This document shows, piece by piece, positions 23,231-36,340 of a DNA stretch of 64,000 nt. The stretch covers positions 62,001 through 126,000 of the forward strand of contig VDFB02187766.1 of NCBI GenBank assembly GCA_007258455.2, given 5' to 3'. The position numbers and the translations under genes are program-made. Source of the DNA: Sequoia sempervirens (Eukaryota; Streptophyta; Pinopsida; Cupressales; Cupressaceae). The notes beneath the pieces are model-generated. The model worked only from the letters and a program-made list of their open reading frames with translations. It was not told the DNA's origin and did not search any database. Numbering within the stretch: the first letter of the stretch is position 1; every line of letters starts with the position of its first letter.

Positions 23231-24957
23231 ATTTGTTTGTTAGAGGAAATAAATCCATACTTTGTAAACCTCCCCTTTTGGTCTTGTCCTACATTAGTTT
23301 ATCATGTTGCTAATTGTATTTCCCTAGTGGGTAGAGGAAGAAAACCCATATCACCAAAGCCTCTCCATCAGTTTCCTAGCCTTTGGTGGTTGATTTTAGT
23401 CTTCCTCTTATGTAAATAACTAAGAAAGAAAATAAATCTACTTTGGAAGACCCTCCTACACTCTTAGAAACTTCTATAGAGAATATGAGATAAAATAATC
23501 TTATTCAAGATCACAAGAATCATTGGTGTGTTTTATCTATAGTGCACATTTCTTATCATAAGCCTAATTCTAGGTTGTCTCCTCTAATCTATTCATCTCC
23601 AAGTTTAAAATCTCCTTCCAAGTTTCAACCTTCTCTTTTTGAGATTCAATGTCTCCCTACTCTAATCTCTTCTTTCTCTCCCCTAAAGTAAAATGATTGG
23701 AACCCCAAAAGATGTGGAAGTGGTGATTTAAAATAATTTAGCTTTATTTCATTTCTATATATGTGTTTTCTAGATTTTTATTTCATTGGCATATTCTATC
23801 TTGATATTTATTTGTCAATTCTTCATAGAGAACCCATGCTACAATATAGGGGAGAAACAAATTTCCTCATTCTTCTATTTGTAACTCTCTCCAATTTTTC
23901 ATCCTTTTACTTTTTTGATATTTTGGGGAAGAGGAAAAGTGTAAAGATATTTAGGTCTCTTCTAGTTTGACCCAAAAGTTTAATTTGTTTATTATGTCTC
24001 ATTATTTCTTTCTATTTATATTTCAAAAAGCCTAGGTGATGATGAAAGTTCATTCCATCCCTTCATAATGATTATTATTTTTATAAATTCATACCTACTT
24101 GAAGCATTCATATCCCCTTGTGTATTTCATATGATTTTATTTGATTCTATGTGACATCGATATTTAGAATTATATAATTACATAAGTATCTATTTTTCTA
24201 TCTTCATGCATGCAAAATCCTCTATAACTGCCTCTACCTTCAACACCCACTTATTTCCCTCTTGTACCTTAAAATCATTTACATACCTTTCATTCATGCA
24301 TTTATTTTAGTGTGAGCCATCCATTTCCACACACCTCACATTATTGATATTCTCATGTAGCATTTGTAGGAAATTAAGCACCTTATAACATAGATTATTG
24401 GTGGATGTGTACTTCATATTCCCTACCTTACTAGTTTATGAGCCACCTAACAATTGAATTTGCTAGCTTGTGCACTTCATCTCACTATAATTTTACCATA
24501 TGATCCACTTGAAAAATATATTTTTATAGAATGTGTTCCCTTCATAAGACCTACCTTGATATCATGTGATTCACCTAAGAACACAACATCCTAGCCTATG
24601 TTATTCACATATGCTACTTTAGTAGCATATGATTCTACTAGAAATAACCTGTCCTAGCTTATTCTTTTATATGATGTATCTTTATAGATGCTTTTCATGG
24701 TCACTGTACCATACACTTTCTAGTTATTGTCATTCATGAATGTATTGTATGGGTCCTAGCTATAAATCATGCTAGTCATTGAACCATATCCTAAATTTTC
24801 CTAATAAGAGAAAAAATTGGGATTATGCCTCTTTCTTTATCATTATCTCTTCTCATTTGTTTATCTTGTGTTTATGTTATGTTTAAAATTATTTTATTTT
24901 ATTTTATATATGTTTAAGCTATATAATTTTCTGACAAATTTATTTTATATTTTATAT
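23231..24957. other. no gene recognised
   Basis: T-rich sequence with short spurious frames only. No LTR boundary, repeat or conserved protein phrase was recognised. Confidence 0.5.
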
Positions 24958-25803
24958 GGGTGATCCCACAATACTGGTTTACAATTTTTGGCCAAACTGG
25001 ACACTAAATTGATTTTTTCTAACTAAATCTTCACTTTTGGGCACCTATAGCGGCTAAACTGTGAGGAATTTGAAGATGATGCATACTAGTGATTTATAAA
25101 AAAATTTCTATAGATTTTAAATATATTTTTTTTCAATTTTTCTGGAATCATATTGCACTTCTTTTTCCATCTCCTTCAAAAACTAGTTTTTTTCAGTAAA
25201 CACCATTTTTAAGGAGTGATGCTCATTGTATACAACATAACTTATTTTCCATGAAGGATAAAATTATAATTTTTTTTAATTTAGATTTGTAACTACAATA
25301 TATAGTGCTTTCATTTGGTTTCATAGTATTTTATTAATATTTTTCCTTAATCAAGTTTCGAGGTCAAACTAATTACAATTCAGACGTAGACGAACTACAT
25401 ACAACATAATTTCTTTTGTATGTATCAAAATTCAATTATTTATTTTTTGTTGGATCAAGGACTTCAATATATAGTCTAAATTATACTCTCTGGGAAGCTT
25501 ATAATAATGACTACATACTTATAAAAAAATAAATTAATTCATTTGATCCCCCAAAAGGTAAATCAAAAGTGGTTTTTTATCAACATTTTGATAGGTGTAA
25601 AGGAGACTCCATTAGGTATGGTTTAAAACAGCTAGGTTATATCCAAGGGAGTTTGATCTAAGGTGGTTTGATCAAACCCTCTCCAATTGGAATCCTTTAA
25701 ATGGAAATTTTAAGGCTTAAATCGTTATATTTTCTAAAAATATGCGATTTTAGTAGAAGTCAAGATCTCCCAGAAATTGTAAACCAGTATTGTGGGATCA
25801 CCC
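24958..25803. mobile_element. non-autonomous DNA transposon-like element with ~30-bp TIRs
   Basis: Starts GGGTGATCCCACAATACTGG and ends with its reverse complement; the inverted repeat continues to about 30 bp (TTTACAATTT) with one mismatch. Length 846 bp, AT-rich, with no coding frame. ATAT flanks both sides (24954-24957, 25804-25807) and may be a 4-bp target duplication, though ATAT is its own palindrome and could be part of the TIR. It shares only the GGGT start with the elements at 32939 and 39116. Confidence 0.8.
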
Positions 25804-26750
25804 ATATTTTTTTAATTTTTAGCTTTAAAGGTAGGTTTAACATGTTTTTATAAATCTACTTTTTATGAAGGTATTTTGTTATCTAATAAGTTTTTTTCAA
25901 GTTCTTAGTCTTAGGGCATCACCATATAACTCAAAGAAGTTTTTCTTTACAATATAATCTTAGGTTTCTTTATGATATTATTTAATTTCTATACTTTAGC
26001 ATAAAATATCACAATCTTTTAAGTACAATAAAGTGGAATGAAAACATAACATATAAAATTTCACACCATTTTAATTTCATGCTATGTTTCTCACTAACTT
26101 TTTTTCCCCTCTCCTTATTTATCATATTTTAAGGCTTATTTAAGCCTTTATCATATCATTTTCTCACACATGGTGCTAAGATTTTGTTCTTGTTATGTAT
26201 CTTGCATTTATTTCCATATAGTTATGTTTAATTTTTATTTTATTTTTCTCCTAAGGTATTTGAAAGCTTCAAGTGTCAAAGTTTCCTAGTTGCAATTATG
26301 AATCATAGATGTGCACATAATGCACTAGTATCCCAAGAGTTGCATTCATTAGGTGATCATTTATAAACATTGTCACCACCTTCTTCACATGTTATAATTT
26401 TCACAATGCCTCCATCATTTCCCCAAATGAATCCTAAGACCCTTGAAAATATCTCTCTCCCTTCTATCTTATAGTTTTAAATTAATTTGGGCTTCTTCTA
26501 ATTTTGTTCATATTTTAAGCTTTGGTTTTTTCAAACCTCATAAATCTCTTGGAAATATATGACAATCTCTACAATACTCACTTTCATGTTTCAACTTATA
26601 GAAACATTGTTTTAGTTTCCAAACTCTCCCTGTAAATAGTTAATGTAGTCTTTTAACATCTTCATGAGAATTTTGACCTTTAAATTTAGTTGCCAAGTCT
26701 TCTATTACACCTATCTTTGGGGTCATGTATTTTGTTATATTTTATTAAGG
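25804..26750. other. no gene recognised
   Basis: AT-rich flank between the TIR element and the X1 LTR, with no supported feature. Confidence 0.5.
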
Positions 26751-27103
26751 TGATAGAATTCTATTACACATTGATCAATGATTGAAAAATATGAGTTAAA
26801 TCAGTCAATATTGAACAAATGAGATAAAAGCCTTCCCCATGAAATTGTTGAGCAATGTAAAGGAAATGACAACATTATCAAACTAACATGAAACTACAAG
26901 CAAGATGAACATGAAATCTATTCCTAAACTACTCAAACCATCATCCCATAGGGGGATTGGTGCTACTTTGATGTGGAAAGTAGCCCTTTCCCAACCCCTT
27001 TTGATAAGCTTATTTATGTGATGAAGATGCAAGTGATGAAATACAAATTCCTATAGTAAGAATGTTAAGATTTTGGATGGATTGTGGAGTAGAAATTTAC
27101 CTT

Positions 27104-27108
27104 GTATG
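27104..27108. repeat. target site duplication GTATG (solo LTR), left
   Basis: Identical to 31010-31014 on the other side of the solo LTR. Confidence 0.8.
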
Positions 27109-30100
27109 TGTAATGCCCTGCCACGCAACCCTAGGGGAAGTTGCAAACTACTAACAATTTCACAACAATTTTTTTTTTTTTTTATTTTAAATACAAATAC
27201 ATGTAATATTACAACGTAAAAACAATCCCCTAAGGTCACGAGCAAAGATTAATTAATTCACAAATTATAACAACATGCATGAAATGAAACATAACAACAT
27301 TCACTTAACTAATTAAAGCACATACATTCCATACAAGAGATTTTCATTAAGACCATGAGATCCTTCATGGTTACCAATGACAGAAGTTATATAATTACAA
27401 TTACATCTCTCATTCCCAAAATGAGGTAAATCAATAACATGATTGTTTATTACAATTTCCACCTTGATAACAATGAGGGGTAAATAAAATACAAGAGCAA
27501 CTAGCATAAATGAAACCAAGGTAGCAACTAGATCCCACGAGCTCTCCAACACAAAAGTCTCATCCACATAAGCCAACGCCAAAACAACGAAGTAAGGTGC
27601 ACGTTCCACGCAACCAAGTGATACCCGAAGGCTCACCCCCCGTGCTAGGAGATAGTAACAAGGGTTTCAAGTCAAGACCAACAACCTCTAAACATAGGCA
27701 ACATGACTCAACTGAAAAAGGATACGAACATGACATCACATTACACAAAGGTTACAATGCTTCCAGATTTGAAGTAAATAATCACATCACGAATGCAAAC
27801 ATAATGTTGACTTAGGAGAAGTGTCATCACAATGTCGCATGGGATATCCTGGCAAGTCTTCCTAGGTCTCGGCCCCCATCTCGGGATATCCTGGTAACCT
27901 CTAACGACTCCCGGCCCCACATGCAAACCAATGCGGAATCAGTTATCTTTCGAAGGGACAAGATAACGATCTTGCCATTCCAGGCCTTCTCGTCTCATCC
28001 CAAGTCTATATAAGCACTTGCGTCCATGAGCGAGGCAAAATTAATCTTTTTAAATGTTGGTACCACCTATGCTAATTAATTGGTTTAAGTTTTCACTGAA
28101 TTAACCAACTTACATTGAGATCTCCTGGCACCACTTTGTGTGTCGGACCCCAATGCAAGCCACTTCTCTAAGACAACACGTGGAACTATGCCACCACCAA
28201 AGGTACTCAAGTACAACCTAGGGATAATGAATCCCTAACCATGACATGAAGTAAACAAAACCCGCCCAAGATAATCAAATATAACGCTGAACTCAAGTAC
28301 GCACTACCCATGGCAAACGAGGTTGATTGACATGTTGACAACCCCAAAACACATAAAGGATGATTCAATCTAGAAGACTTACGAGATCTGACTCAAAATC
28401 CAACAAGAATAAGCACCCCACGATGAAAGAAGTTTGCAAACAATATAAGGTAACCGACCTTCGGATTTCATAAATCCAATCATTCATCGCATTAGTGCAT
28501 TTAAACAATTTAAATCAACTATGTTCTTGCACAATCACATAAGGGTTTGAATGTTCGTTTGATTCTTGTTGACACAATACAAATGATAAATTAAATCAAT
28601 CATTCTTCGTTAAACCATAATTTCCTATATCTAGTTTTCGTCTATCCCTTTTTACAAATATCTCATATATAAATTAAATACTTCTTCTCTTTTAAGGAAA
28701 TAAATCACCTTTTTAAATATACACACACTTATCTAATTACATATATATCTTTAATATATATATATATAATTAATATTTAATTTCAAATAATAATTACTTA
28801 ACCCTTTATTAAAAAAAAATACTATACACATATTATAATATATATATTATATATATAAATAATATAAAATTATTATATACAACATATATATTAATATATA
28901 TATATAAATTATATTTTAAATTCATAAAATAAAACATTAATCTATTATGAAATATATTATAATATATAAAATAACATATATATATAATATATATAATATA
29001 ACATATATTATAATATATATTATAATATATAAATTATAAAAGTAAAGCAAAAGGCACGGAAGAGAAGAGAAGCCTAGAGAATATTTGGGGCCTTGTTTGT
29101 GAAATTGCATATAATACAGGTGATACTTGCCCATGGCAGCTCCCCACAGAATTGTTGGGCGACCCTTGATGCCGCCCTTCCCATTATAAAATAACAAAAA
29201 CATTATCTATTATTATGTTATTTTTGTTTAAAACCTGACATGTGATTTGGGCCTTAAAGCAGGAAAAAAAAACAAACCACAATTTCTTGCTAGAACTTGT
29301 GAAAATAAAATAAAAATAAAACTAAATGAGATTAAATTAAAGAAATTCATTCTTTTAAATCGGAACCTTTTCCATTTACCCCAATTTAAATTCAAAGGAA
29401 AATGAGTAAAAAAAAGCCATATGAAATTTTATTTTTGTAAAATGAATACCCAGAATTTTGTTTTCATACCCAGATTGAGCATATTCAGAAATTTATAAAT
29501 TTCTCAAAAACAAAATTACAAGAACATTGAAATCAAATGATTTATTCCAGCCATTTGAAGATTTTCATTTGAATTCACCATGTTTTGTTTCAATTTTCTG
29601 TTGCAAGTTTGATAACTAAATTTGGATTTCTTTGTTTCCACAACATTTTGAGAATTTTAGTTCAAGTTTAAATGGAGATTTTTGATGGGTTTTCCTCTGA
29701 TTCAAAATTTAAATTCCTTAAACAGTTTGAACCATTTCAAAAAAAACAAGATTTTCAAATAAGATTTGCACAAGATTTAAAAAAAAATTGCACCTTATGT
29801 TTTCTCCAAGCTTCAAATCCTTCAATGGAGATTTTCCTTTTCCTTTTTCAATTCAGCTTCACCAATCTTCAATCTTTTCTTCCCAATTTCTTCCAAGAAT
29901 TTCAATCCAAGTTTTTCTCTCCAAAATTGCAAATTAAAATTCAAAATAAAGGTACTGTATTTTTTCTCAAATTTGTCAGCCCTAAATTTTAGTCACCCAC
30001 CAAAAGTTATTGCAATTTAGATATTTTTTTGGATATTTTCATTTTTTGGAAATTAATAAAACAACTTTATTTTCCTTTTCAAATGCATAATAATCATTTA

Positions 30101-31009
30101 AAACAAAATTCCATTTACCCCACAATGATAACTAAATTCACTTTATTTCACAAAATTGAATCCAACTATTACATTTAAAACAAATCATTTTTAATTTTAT
30201 TTTCTTACATGAGGAATGCAAGGCAATTTTATTTTATTTTTTTTTTTTTTTATTTGCCTCAATTTAATAATACTAACACAATTGAACTAATTTAATTAAT
30301 CAACAATAAATCTAATTCATGATTAGATTATTTTATCGATCGAATTAAATTAACTAATTAATTAATAAGCACTCTTTATGAATTTTGGCAATAAAATTAA
30401 ATAAAGCAAACACCATTTCACTAGGAAATTAATCACGCAAGCAAGGAGAGACGAGACGACAAGGAAAATAACTTATCCCAACTGACAACCCGACGACCCA
30501 CTATGGCTAGGGTGATGTCACGACACAGAAACCCAAGCTACTATCTCCCAATCATTTTCCATTGAACAAGGGACATGCTCAGACCTGGAAATCAGGTGGA
30601 GTCAATGTCCTGTACCTGCATCCTGCACACAACACGAGTGTCGAACATGCATATATATATAAATATCAAAACACACCATGAAGAGGAAATCGCGGAATCA
30701 CAGGGCACTCGCATGCGAGTGATGTGATCCCGTCCCCTTCACCAATACAATATCGCTAACTGACGCCTCTAATCATCAATGGTATAATCAAAACATAAAG
30801 CATCAATAATTCACATACATGATAATTTAATCCATAACATGAAATAATAATATCATCTGATTAAAGTACCATCACATCAAAACATAATGTTTACATCGCT
30901 TAACAATTAGCAGTCAAAGTAATCAAGTTTATAACCAATGTGTCTGACAAAGTAAAACATATATAACAAACATTGCTCAATCAAAATAACAAAAATGGAG
31001 GGTGTTACG
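27109..31009. mobile_element. 3.9-kb solo LTR, gypsy type
   Basis: Starts TGTAATGCCC and ends GGGTGTTACG, an imperfect inverted terminal pair like the TGTAACRCCC...GGGTGTTACA ends of plant Tekay-type gypsy LTRs (recall). Flanked by GTATG on both sides (27104-27108 and 31010-31014), and the X1 LTR resumes exactly. No primer site, polypurine tract or protein domain was seen inside, so a solo LTR left by recombination is the best reading. The final A of the terminal CA is G. Internal frames such as 29672-29992 and 28937-29203 are low-complexity and not supported. Confidence 0.75.
28640..29040. repeat. TA-rich low-complexity tract
   Basis: Almost only A and T, with repeated TATATA and ATAATATA runs, inside the solo LTR. 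It followed the insertion and is not an independent element. Confidence 0.85.
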
Positions 31010-31014
31010 GTATG
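31010..31014. repeat. target site duplication GTATG (solo LTR), right
   Basis: Pairs with 27104-27108. Confidence 0.8.
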
Positions 31015-31602
31015 TATAGGTTGAAGGTTTGAAAAATGGAGAGATGGGAGGAATGTGGGACTATAGAAGAGCCAATGATATTGTGACACTTTTCACATGG
31101 CTAATGGACTAAGGTGGAGCACATTTTAGAGAATGTGCATGGTTAATGCATATGATTGAGGTTTTGAGAGGTGTAAGAGAGATTAATGTATGTGTAAGAG
31201 GAATTAAATGAATATGGTTGAGATATTTTGGAGGGAAAATGAGATAATTAGATAATTAAAAAAAATGACTTTCATGTGCAAGTAGCTGGGTTAGTTAGGG
31301 GTTGAGTTTGACCAAGGTTGAGACAAAAGCTAGAGGATGGGTAATGATGGTTAGGGGTTAATTAATTTAGATTAATTAACTTAGAGGAATTTAGGGGATT
31401 TGAAATTTGATTTAAATAATTTGATTTATTAAATCAGATGAGAGTTTATGATATGATTAAATAAATTGATTTATTTAAATCAACATGATGAACATTGGTG
31501 AATTAATCCAATAAAGTGCTTTATTTGATTAATAGAAGAATTTTTTGATAATTAATCGGAATTAGATGCACAATGTCGATTAGGATTATTTTCATGTCTA
31601 CA

Positions 31603-31621
31603 TTTTGCCCCTCTTTGAAGC
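31603..31621 (-). other. polypurine tract of X1
   Basis: On the minus strand GCTTCAAAGAGGGGCAAAA directly precedes the LTR start TGTAGACATG. The X2 element has the same tract at 61674-61692. It primes plus-strand cDNA synthesis. Confidence 0.8.
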
Positions 31622-32938
31622 AACGTACCAATTGTGTTGGTTTAAAGAATAACACTGTCAAGATGAAAATTGAAAACTTTCCTTATTTTTTGCATGCCCT
31701 ATTATTGCCCTAGTGGAAAGAAGTACGCTAGTACACTGCACCCTTGATATATTGGGCGCAAAGTTTGATTTTGGGGTCGATCTCACAACAAAGATGTTCA
31801 AGATGGATGTATGGATGGTTAGACTAATAGATCTATATGATAATGAAGATGAAAATGAGATGAATGATGTTTCCTATTATGATGATATGTATGAGTATGC
31901 AAGATGTTGATGATTTGTGGATGTGGGATGGTGAATTTAATGATAGCATGTTAGCATGAAAGAAGATAGAAGAATGAGAGGGATCAACACTTGATTCTGA
32001 GAAGATGTAGAAGTCCAAAATGTCGATGGTTCATCAAGACTTTATTAGATATGATGATGAATGATGATGATGTATTTCTTATCTAGGGATTTGGGATGTA
32101 AAGAGAATAAATTTCCTTATTTTTGATCACACACATAGATAGGATGCATTGAGCTATAGAAAACTAGGGTGGCATTGTACCTAGTGAGATGGACTTTGAC
32201 TTGGAAGTTAGATAGGAGTATTCTTGTTCACACCTAACATATGAAACCTTGCTAGAATGTATTTCAGAAGTTTCAAACATCTCATACCAAAACATGGAAA
32301 GGAATAACCTATCAATGAAATAGTCAACAAGCTATCCAAAACTCCCTCCATACACACCTACGAGAGCAAGTATCACCAAGTTATATTACAAGAATGTCCA
32401 ACAAGCACAAAAAACGAAAGATAATGATCAATACCCCATTCCTTTCTCTCTAAATCATTTTGATTAGACATCATCAAGAGGTCGTTGGAATGGGAATAAT
32501 AAGATAAATAAAAAAGAACAGATCAAGTACACAAACAAGCAATTGTTCTTCATACCTCTAGCCAAAGGGATTTTTTTTAGGATACAAATCCAAAGTGTTT
32601 TGCCAATAGAAAATTCACATTGAAGGAAGGATACATCCTAGGACATGCTAGTGGATGGTGGAAAGTTGATAGGTTGTTTGAAAGGATGTTGATATAAGGT
32701 TTGATTGACATGTTTGCTAAAAAGATCAAGAGTTTGATTTTGCGTTTAAAAGTTTTTTGTTTTGATTTTGATTTTATGTTTGAAGATTCCTTTTGCTGAT
32801 TGTTGTGGTTATTTCTGTTTGTTTTTCCAAAGGATGAAAGTGAAGATTGATTTATTATGGATGATTGATTATCGTAGGTGAAGTGAAATGAGATGGATTT
32901 TTTAAAATATTTGTATGTTTTTGAAATGTTATGAGGCT
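31622..32938 (-). other. 3' internal region of X1, conserved with X2
   Basis: Aligns with 61693-62004 and 63020-63880 of X2, strongest at 32260-32410 against 63455-63605. A minus-strand reading shared by both copies has IDRL-LSMFW-EMFETS and RCEQE-SYL phrases, but X1 has stops. No domain was recognised. Confidence 0.5.
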
Positions 32939-33714
32939 GGGTATGTGCAGGATCATCATGGAAAAAACAAGCCCTTAAGTGGCAAAAAATTCAAAAAAAT
33001 TAGAGTTAGAGAACTTGACATAAAAATTTGAATAAGTTATCTATATTATTTCAAAAATATGTAAGAATAGAATCTATAGAAAATTGAATGTAGTTTCTAA
33101 ATTACTAGGTTTTTTTTTTTTTATAATCTATTTGGTGAAAATTTGAAATTTCAATGCAAGTGGTACTTCAATTTTGGAGAAAATGAAGTAGTGTCATGCC
33201 AACACTAACCACAATAAAATGTATAATATTTTTAAGATTTTAGAATAAGTAGAGGACTCATGTTAGGATGTGATGCATATTTTTTTGTAATTTTTTTCCA
33301 AATAAATAATTAATTATGTTTTTTATTACAACTTTTAAAAAATATAAAAACTCCTATGTCGAGCACCTTATTGGTCAAAACTTCATGAAATTCATTTTTT
33401 CTTTTTAGTCCCTACAGTATGCAAAGCATAGAATGTGATGCATGTTTTGGATTCAAAAATGTGATCTTGTTGGAAGCTATAGATGTTTTTCAATCAACCT
33501 ATCAATATGGAATTTTAAGTAATTTAAATGAAATGAATAATAATAATTTATTAAATTCAAAGTAAAGCATAATTTATATTGGTGAAAATATGAGAATATC
33601 CTTTAAAACCCTTTCATTTCATCAATTTTGGGTAAAAGAAAATCGTCGACCACATACCCTACAAATACCCATCATATCACCACTTTTTGGCCCATCATGA
33701 TCCTGCACATACTC
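32939..33714. mobile_element. TIR element T1, copy a (776 bp)
   Basis: Left end GGGTATGTGCAGGATC; right end is the reverse complement of GAGTATGTGCAGGATC, and the similarity runs about 23 bp. GGCT flanks both sides (32935-32938, 33715-33718), an apparent 4-bp target duplication. Copy b at 39116-39901 is the same element in the opposite orientation. There is no transposase frame, so it is non-autonomous. The superfamily is not assigned. Confidence 0.85.
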
Positions 33715-35100
33715 GGCTGCTTTTTGGATTTTTGGGTTATTTAAATGTTTTTGTGTTTTTGTGTCTTGGGGGCTCATCAATGATGGCCTTGCCTACATTT
33801 AAGCTCAGAGACTTTGTAGTTCGGATGCCATGTTTTTCTACTTTTTCTGACTTTTTGACCTATTTTTGGATATTCACATGATTTTGATGGTTTGGATATG
33901 GATATGTGTGATGATATTGGTGATCTATTTTGGGATTTTTTTGAAAACCAAGCTAAGGTTGATTAATTAGATTGATGATGATAACATTGTTGATTATACA
34001 CAACAATGCAAGGATAGTGTTAAGCAACACAAGGATTGGGAAGGATATCTTGAGATGATCATGAATTGATGGTGATAACATTGTTGAGGACACACAAAAG
34101 GATTGGGAAGGATATCCCAAGATGATGATGGATTGATTGGATTTTATTGATCAAGATTTTGAAGCTTAGTTTGGATCAATTTTTTTTTGAATGATTTGAT
34201 GTGATGTTGAAGCATATGTTAGATGCAATTGATATTGAATATTTGGATTGATGTTCGATGAAAGATAAAGCTTGATAAGGAAAATCTTCTTGCCAAAATG
34301 TGCCATGGGCTAGTGATTTTTTTTTTTCTTACAAGTGTTTTGACCAGTTTGATTTTACATTTGCTAATGTTTGGATCACCACATAAGTTGGAAGATATAT
34401 ATCAAGATTTATTTCTAAAGCAAGATGTAAATATTTTCCCCTAGTGTCTAGCAATGTGTGGAATGCCATGGATGAATTATTGGATAGATGTATGGATGTA
34501 TGGATATGGATTATCTTGCAATAAGATAAGGTGTTCAAATAAAGAATGCTCATTTGGATAATGCTTCATGACTCAAATAATGTTGGATAGGATAGGATCA
34601 ATAAAAATGGGCCATGTAAAGATGTTTACCATAAACAAGTATAAAGTGTGCACCAAATTTTTATCAAGATCAAGATAATTTGGAAGATGGATGTAGATGG
34701 ATGAAAATGGATTGGATAAATGGTTCATGGATGAATGGATTTATTATGGATAAGATGGATGGAAAGCTGGAATTTATTATGGATGAGATAAGATGCTTTC
34801 ACTTGAACTAGTGCACATAGATGCTCAATTCTACACATGACACCTCTTTTCCAAATTTTCATCATGGTACTTGTCCAAAGCATCACCTATGCAGATTTCA
34901 TTGGAGGATAAATTTTTTATCTTTATTTATTTTCATGATTTTTTTTTTTTTGTTTTTTTTTAATTTTTCTAAAATATTTTAAGCTCATGCTGAACCACCT
35001 TATGGTGTTGGTGTATATTTTCTTTTCATAATGTGCCATTGATATCTTGCTTGGAGAAGCTGCTTTGCCAAGATATGTGCACTTGAATACAAATTTTGAG
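33715..35100. other. X1 internal sequence without supported gene
   Basis: Rich in GGATGGAT/GATTGG-type simple repeats, with near-tandem phrases such as AAGGATTGGGAAGGATATC around 34030-34120. No coding frame is supported. Confidence 0.45.
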
Positions 35101-35104
35101 ATTC

Positions 35105-35652
35105 CTAATCTACTTTGTTGATATTGGAGTTAAGTCTATCTTTATGCACACATCGTAATAGAATGCCTTCTGAATCCTTATGATGAAGGGTTGTTTCCAA
35201 TACATGGTCAATGTACGAATTGGATATCATGCATGTAGGAGTGGATAGTGGAGTGTGTTTAGGAATAGGAGATGGATTGTTTGATAGCTTGGAACCTTTG
35301 ACTCTCCAAACTTTGGAAGATGAGAAATGATGGGTGGATACAAAAGTGTGCATGGAATTAATACCAACTACTTGATATACTTTGTGCATCACTTGGGAAG
35401 CCTATTTTTTCATTTGTGGAGTCTTTGATGGATACATTTCCCTTTGTTATTTTTCCCCATGGTTTTTTTGACTAATGGAGTTTGATAGGGATACTCTTTC
35501 TTTGTATGTTTTGGTATCCATGTATGTTTGATTTGTCCATTATTCTTACCAACATCTTTTTCTTTGATAACATTCTTCGTGCTTTGATTCAAATCTTTCT
35601 TTTGATGTTGGTCCCAATTCATGGATGGGGTGATGGGTGGATGAATATTCAT
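35105..35652 (-). pseudogene. unrecognised frames in X1 internal region
   Basis: Two minus-strand frames lie 17 bp apart. 35410-35652 (80 aa) is Lys/Asn/Gln-rich with HTWIPKHTKKEYPYQ. 35105-35392 (95 aa) contains STPTCMISNSYIDHVLETTL and LLRCVHKDRLN. I do not recognise either. Their position downstream of the gag-like region is where protease or pol would be, but no protease or RT motif is present. They may be decayed coding sequence or chance. Confidence 0.3.
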
Positions 35653-36340
35653 GACATGGCTGGTTGTAGTACTAACATTGGTTTCATCATAAGGATTCCT
35701 TGTGCTCCCTATGTTGATGTTTGCATTAGATAAAATTTCTTCATATATTATAGAGGTATCACTAATACTTTTAGATCCCTTAATTGTTGAATAACCAAGA
35801 CCTTGATGCTTAGGATTTCCAATAATCTACATTGATTCTAGGATACCCTATTCATGCAAGCCTAATCCTCTACCTTGATAATTCATCTATTGAAATTTTT
35901 TATTTGCAATAGGATATGATTTACCTTAGAAACAAGGTGCTAATCCTTCTTTTCTCTATTGTGGATCTTCAAAGGTAATAGCTTCTTCATTGATAACATA
36001 GCTTTCCCTAAAAAAGGTAAGTGATCAGAGTTTATAAGTGATAAGATCCTCCATAAGTGGGATAACTTCATGATTCATATCTGTGGCTTGATCTTGTGAA
36101 ATATCAAATTTTAATGCTTCTTCAAGAGGTGTTGATTATTCACCATCCACATAAAATTATTCCCGATGATTCCTTTTTGATATGCCTTCATAGGATGTTT
36201 CTAATTCACAACTTCTATATAAGCCTTCTTCATGACCCATTTATGATATGTCTATATTTTTCTATATCTTGATCATGTGTATAAATGTTAAGAGTATGAG
36301 ACTCTTGTTCCTTGGTAATGATATCAAGAGTATGAGACTC

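Larger units (their letters stand above)
26751..31602 (-). repeat. 3' LTR of X1, interrupted by a solo LTR
   Basis: About 946 bp of LTR once the insertion (27109-31009 plus one 5-bp duplication) is removed. Sequence before 27109 matches 44221-44580, and sequence after 31010 matches 44590-45178. It ends GTCTACA next to the polypurine tract. Compared with the 5' LTR it lacks a block of about 70 bp between two GAGGGAAA repeats. Confidence 0.8.

Noticed and set aside
28640..29040. TA-rich tract as a matrix attachment region or origin
   Set aside because: No evidence beyond base composition; it moved in with the solo LTR.
28937..29203. 88-aa minus-strand frame
   Set aside because: Half of it is translated TA repeat (IIYIII-type), and it lies in an LTR.
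29672..29992. 106-aa plus-strand frame in the solo LTR
   Set aside because: Phe/Lys/Gln-rich translation of T- and A-rich DNA with no domain; expected by chance.
33687..33881. 64-aa plus-strand frame near T1 copy a
   Set aside because: Begins inside the right TIR and runs into low-complexity flank; no support as transposase.
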